This document shows positions 5,630 to 6,777 of a stretch of DNA of 6,777 nucleotides, one piece after another. Each line of letters begins with the position of its first letter. Position 1 is the stretch's first letter. Location: the NCBI GenBank assembly GCA_030151635.1, contig JASLDF010000194.1:1-6777 (forward strand). The letters are read 5' to 3'. Position numbers and translations under genes: made by a program. This stretch comes from Bacteroides sp. (GTDB taxonomy: Bacteria > Bacteroidota > Bacteroidia > Bacteroidales > Bacteroidaceae). Below the pieces are notes generated by a model. It saw nothing but the letters and a program-made list of their open reading frames with translations. It was not told the origin of the DNA and did not search any database.

Positions 5630-6777
5630 ATGAAAAAAATATTAACAGTCGTTAGTCGACAAAGCAAGCTTGCTATTTTACAAGTGGGTGAAGTATTCAA
5701 TCTCTTGAAAGATACTGAATACAAGTTAATTTCCTTTGAATCTTTTGGCGATAAACACAAACAAATTTCCTTGCTTGACGGACAAGTTCGTGCCGATTTC
5801 TTCACCAAAGAATTAGATGACTTCTTATTGGAAGAAAAAGCTGATATTGCCATTCATTCCGCAAAAGATTTACCCTATCCACTACCTGCAGGATTAGAAA
5901 TTATTGCACTTACTCACCGTGCCGATAATACCGATTCGTTGGTTTACCGCCAAGGGTTACCCTATAAAAGTTTAACGGATATGCCTGAAGGAATGATTAT
6001 TGGAACCAGTTCGGCTACTCGCAAGAAAGCAATCCTTAAACAAAATCCGTTACTCACTTTAAAAGGTATTCGAGGTACCATCGAAGAGCGAATTGCTCAA
6101 ACGGATGCAGGTGATTTTGATGCTGTAATTGTTGCCACTTGTGCATTGGAACGCTTGGAGTTAGCACATCGAATTTCTGAACGTTTAAATTTCGATACCC
6201 ATCCGTTGCAAGGAACCTTAGCAATTGTCGCTAAAAAAGGGAGAGAAGACTTGAAGGCTCTGTTCAAAGCAATAGATGCTCGTCTTCAGTACGGTAAAGT
6301 AACATTACTAGGTGCAGGACCTGGAGCTACCGATTTAATGACACTACGTGGTAAACAAGCTTTGGCTACTGCTGATGTGGTTTATTACGATGATTTAATA
6401 GCCGAAGAAACGCTTCAACTGTGTTCTCATGCCAAGTGTATCTACGTAGGTAAACGAAAAAACAGACACTCGACCGAACAAGGCGATATTAACATACAGA
6501 TGGTTAATAGTGCTTATGCTGGTAAAAAAGTGGTACGACTTAAAGGAGGCGACCCAATGATATTTGCTCACGGTGGTGAAGAAGTGGAATTTTTGGCATC
6601 GAATTTGATTGAAGTCGAAGTTATTCCAGGGATTTCAACGGCTAATGCCTTAGCTGCTCTGTGCCAGATTCCATTAACACACCGTGACTTGGCTTCATCA
6701 TTGGCATTTGTTTCGGGACACTCACTTTATGGTGTAGAGATTCCAAAGGTAGATACACTAGTGCTATACATGGCGGG
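5630..6777 (+). CDS. cobA: HemC-like domain fused to CobA (uroporphyrinogen-III C-methyltransferase), cut by the window edge
   Basis: The frame is open from ATG 5630 to the window end (382 full codons, no stop). Residues 1 to about 217 resemble domains 1 and 2 of hydroxymethylbilane synthase: VVSRQSKLAILQ (7-18), FFTKELDDFLLEEKADIAIH (57-76), SAKDLP with the catalytic-type Asp80, IIGTSSATRKK (123-133), GIRGTIEERI (146-155) and HPLQGTLAIV (191-200). Domain 3, which carries the cysteine that anchors the dipyrromethane cofactor, is missing. The SUMT domain starts at about 222: VTLLGAGPGATDLMTLRG, VYYDDLIAEE, VGKRKNRHS (273-281), VVRLKGGDPMIFAHGGEE (301-318), VIPGISTANALAALC (331-345) and IPLTHRDLASSLAFVSGH (347-364). 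CobA methylates uroporphyrinogen III twice with S-adenosylmethionine to give precorrin-2, the substrate of the gene just upstream. The C-terminus, and any HemD domain after it, lies outside the window. Methyltransferase activity is likely; the HemC part may be catalytically altered. Confidence 0.9.
   Translation, partial: MKKILTVVSRQSKLAILQVGEVFNLLKDTEYKLISFESFGDKHKQISLLDGQVRADFFTKELDDFLLEEKADIAIHSAKDLPYPLPAGLEIIALTHRADNTDSLVYRQGLPYKSLTDMPEGMIIGTSSATRKKAILKQNPLLTLKGIRGTIEERIAQTDAGDFDAVIVATCALERLELAHRISERLNFDTHPLQGTLAIVAKKGREDLKALFKAIDARLQYGKVTLLGAGPGATDLMTLRGKQALATADVVYYDDLIAEETLQLCSHAKCIYVGKRKNRHSTEQGDINIQMVNSAYAGKKVVRLKGGDPMIFAHGGEEVEFLASNLIEVEVIPGISTANALAALCQIPLTHRDLASSLAFVSGHSLYGVEIPKVDTLVLYMA

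Noticed and set aside
5608..5853. 81-codon frame on the minus strand
   Set aside because: It is antisense to the start of the HemC-like/CobA gene and crosses the sirC stop. The forward frame carries the conserved motifs.

Overview
The window looks like a chromosomal segment from a member of the Bacteroidota, most likely order Bacteroidales. The evidence is the AT-rich intergenic DNA, promoters of the TTTG / TAnnTTTG type, no clear Shine-Dalgarno sequences, lipoproteins with acidic residues just after the lipobox cysteine, a BACON domain, and a DUF5074-type surface propeller. It is organised as two divergent transcription units, each preceded by a cobalamin (vitamin B12) riboswitch, so the whole segment reads as a B12 locus.

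Left unit (minus strand, 2763 to beyond base 1). A well-formed promoter (2734-2763) leads into a cobalamin riboswitch (2548-2727). This is followed by a BtuG-like lipoprotein (1122-2447: lipobox, BACON domain, DUF5074/YncE-type beta-propeller) and then a second lipoprotein of unknown function (23-1075: TIG-like domain plus YD/DUF4595-like repeats). BtuG proteins of gut Bacteroides are surface lipoproteins that capture cobalamin and cap the TonB-dependent transporter BtuB. By inference this unit is for corrinoid uptake, and a btuB may lie beyond the left edge.

Middle (2764-3205). This is an AT-rich divide with several short inverted repeats and no convincing gene. One 24-codon cysteine-rich reading frame on the minus strand is noted as a curiosity.

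Right unit (plus strand, 3206 to beyond base 6777). A promoter-like pair (3206-3237) sits just before a second cobalamin riboswitch (3243-3411). A leader of about 270 bases follows, with hairpins, and then three tightly packed genes. These are a polytopic O-antigen-translocase/Wzx-family flippase (3682-5160), a short precorrin-2 dehydrogenase (5157-5621, overlapping the flippase by 4 bases), and a fused HemC-like/CobA protein (5630 to the edge). The last two belong to the uroporphyrinogen III to precorrin-2 to sirohydrochlorin branch that feeds siroheme and anaerobic B12 synthesis.

Together the two arms suggest coordinated control of corrinoid import and corrinoid-ring synthesis by the same ligand. 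The parts that do not fit a textbook picture are a lipid-linked-sugar flippase as first gene of a B12-riboswitch tetrapyrrole operon, a HemC domain lacking its cofactor-bearing third domain and fused to CobA, a precorrin-2 dehydrogenase without its C-terminal helical region, and an uncharacterised lipoprotein travelling with BtuG.
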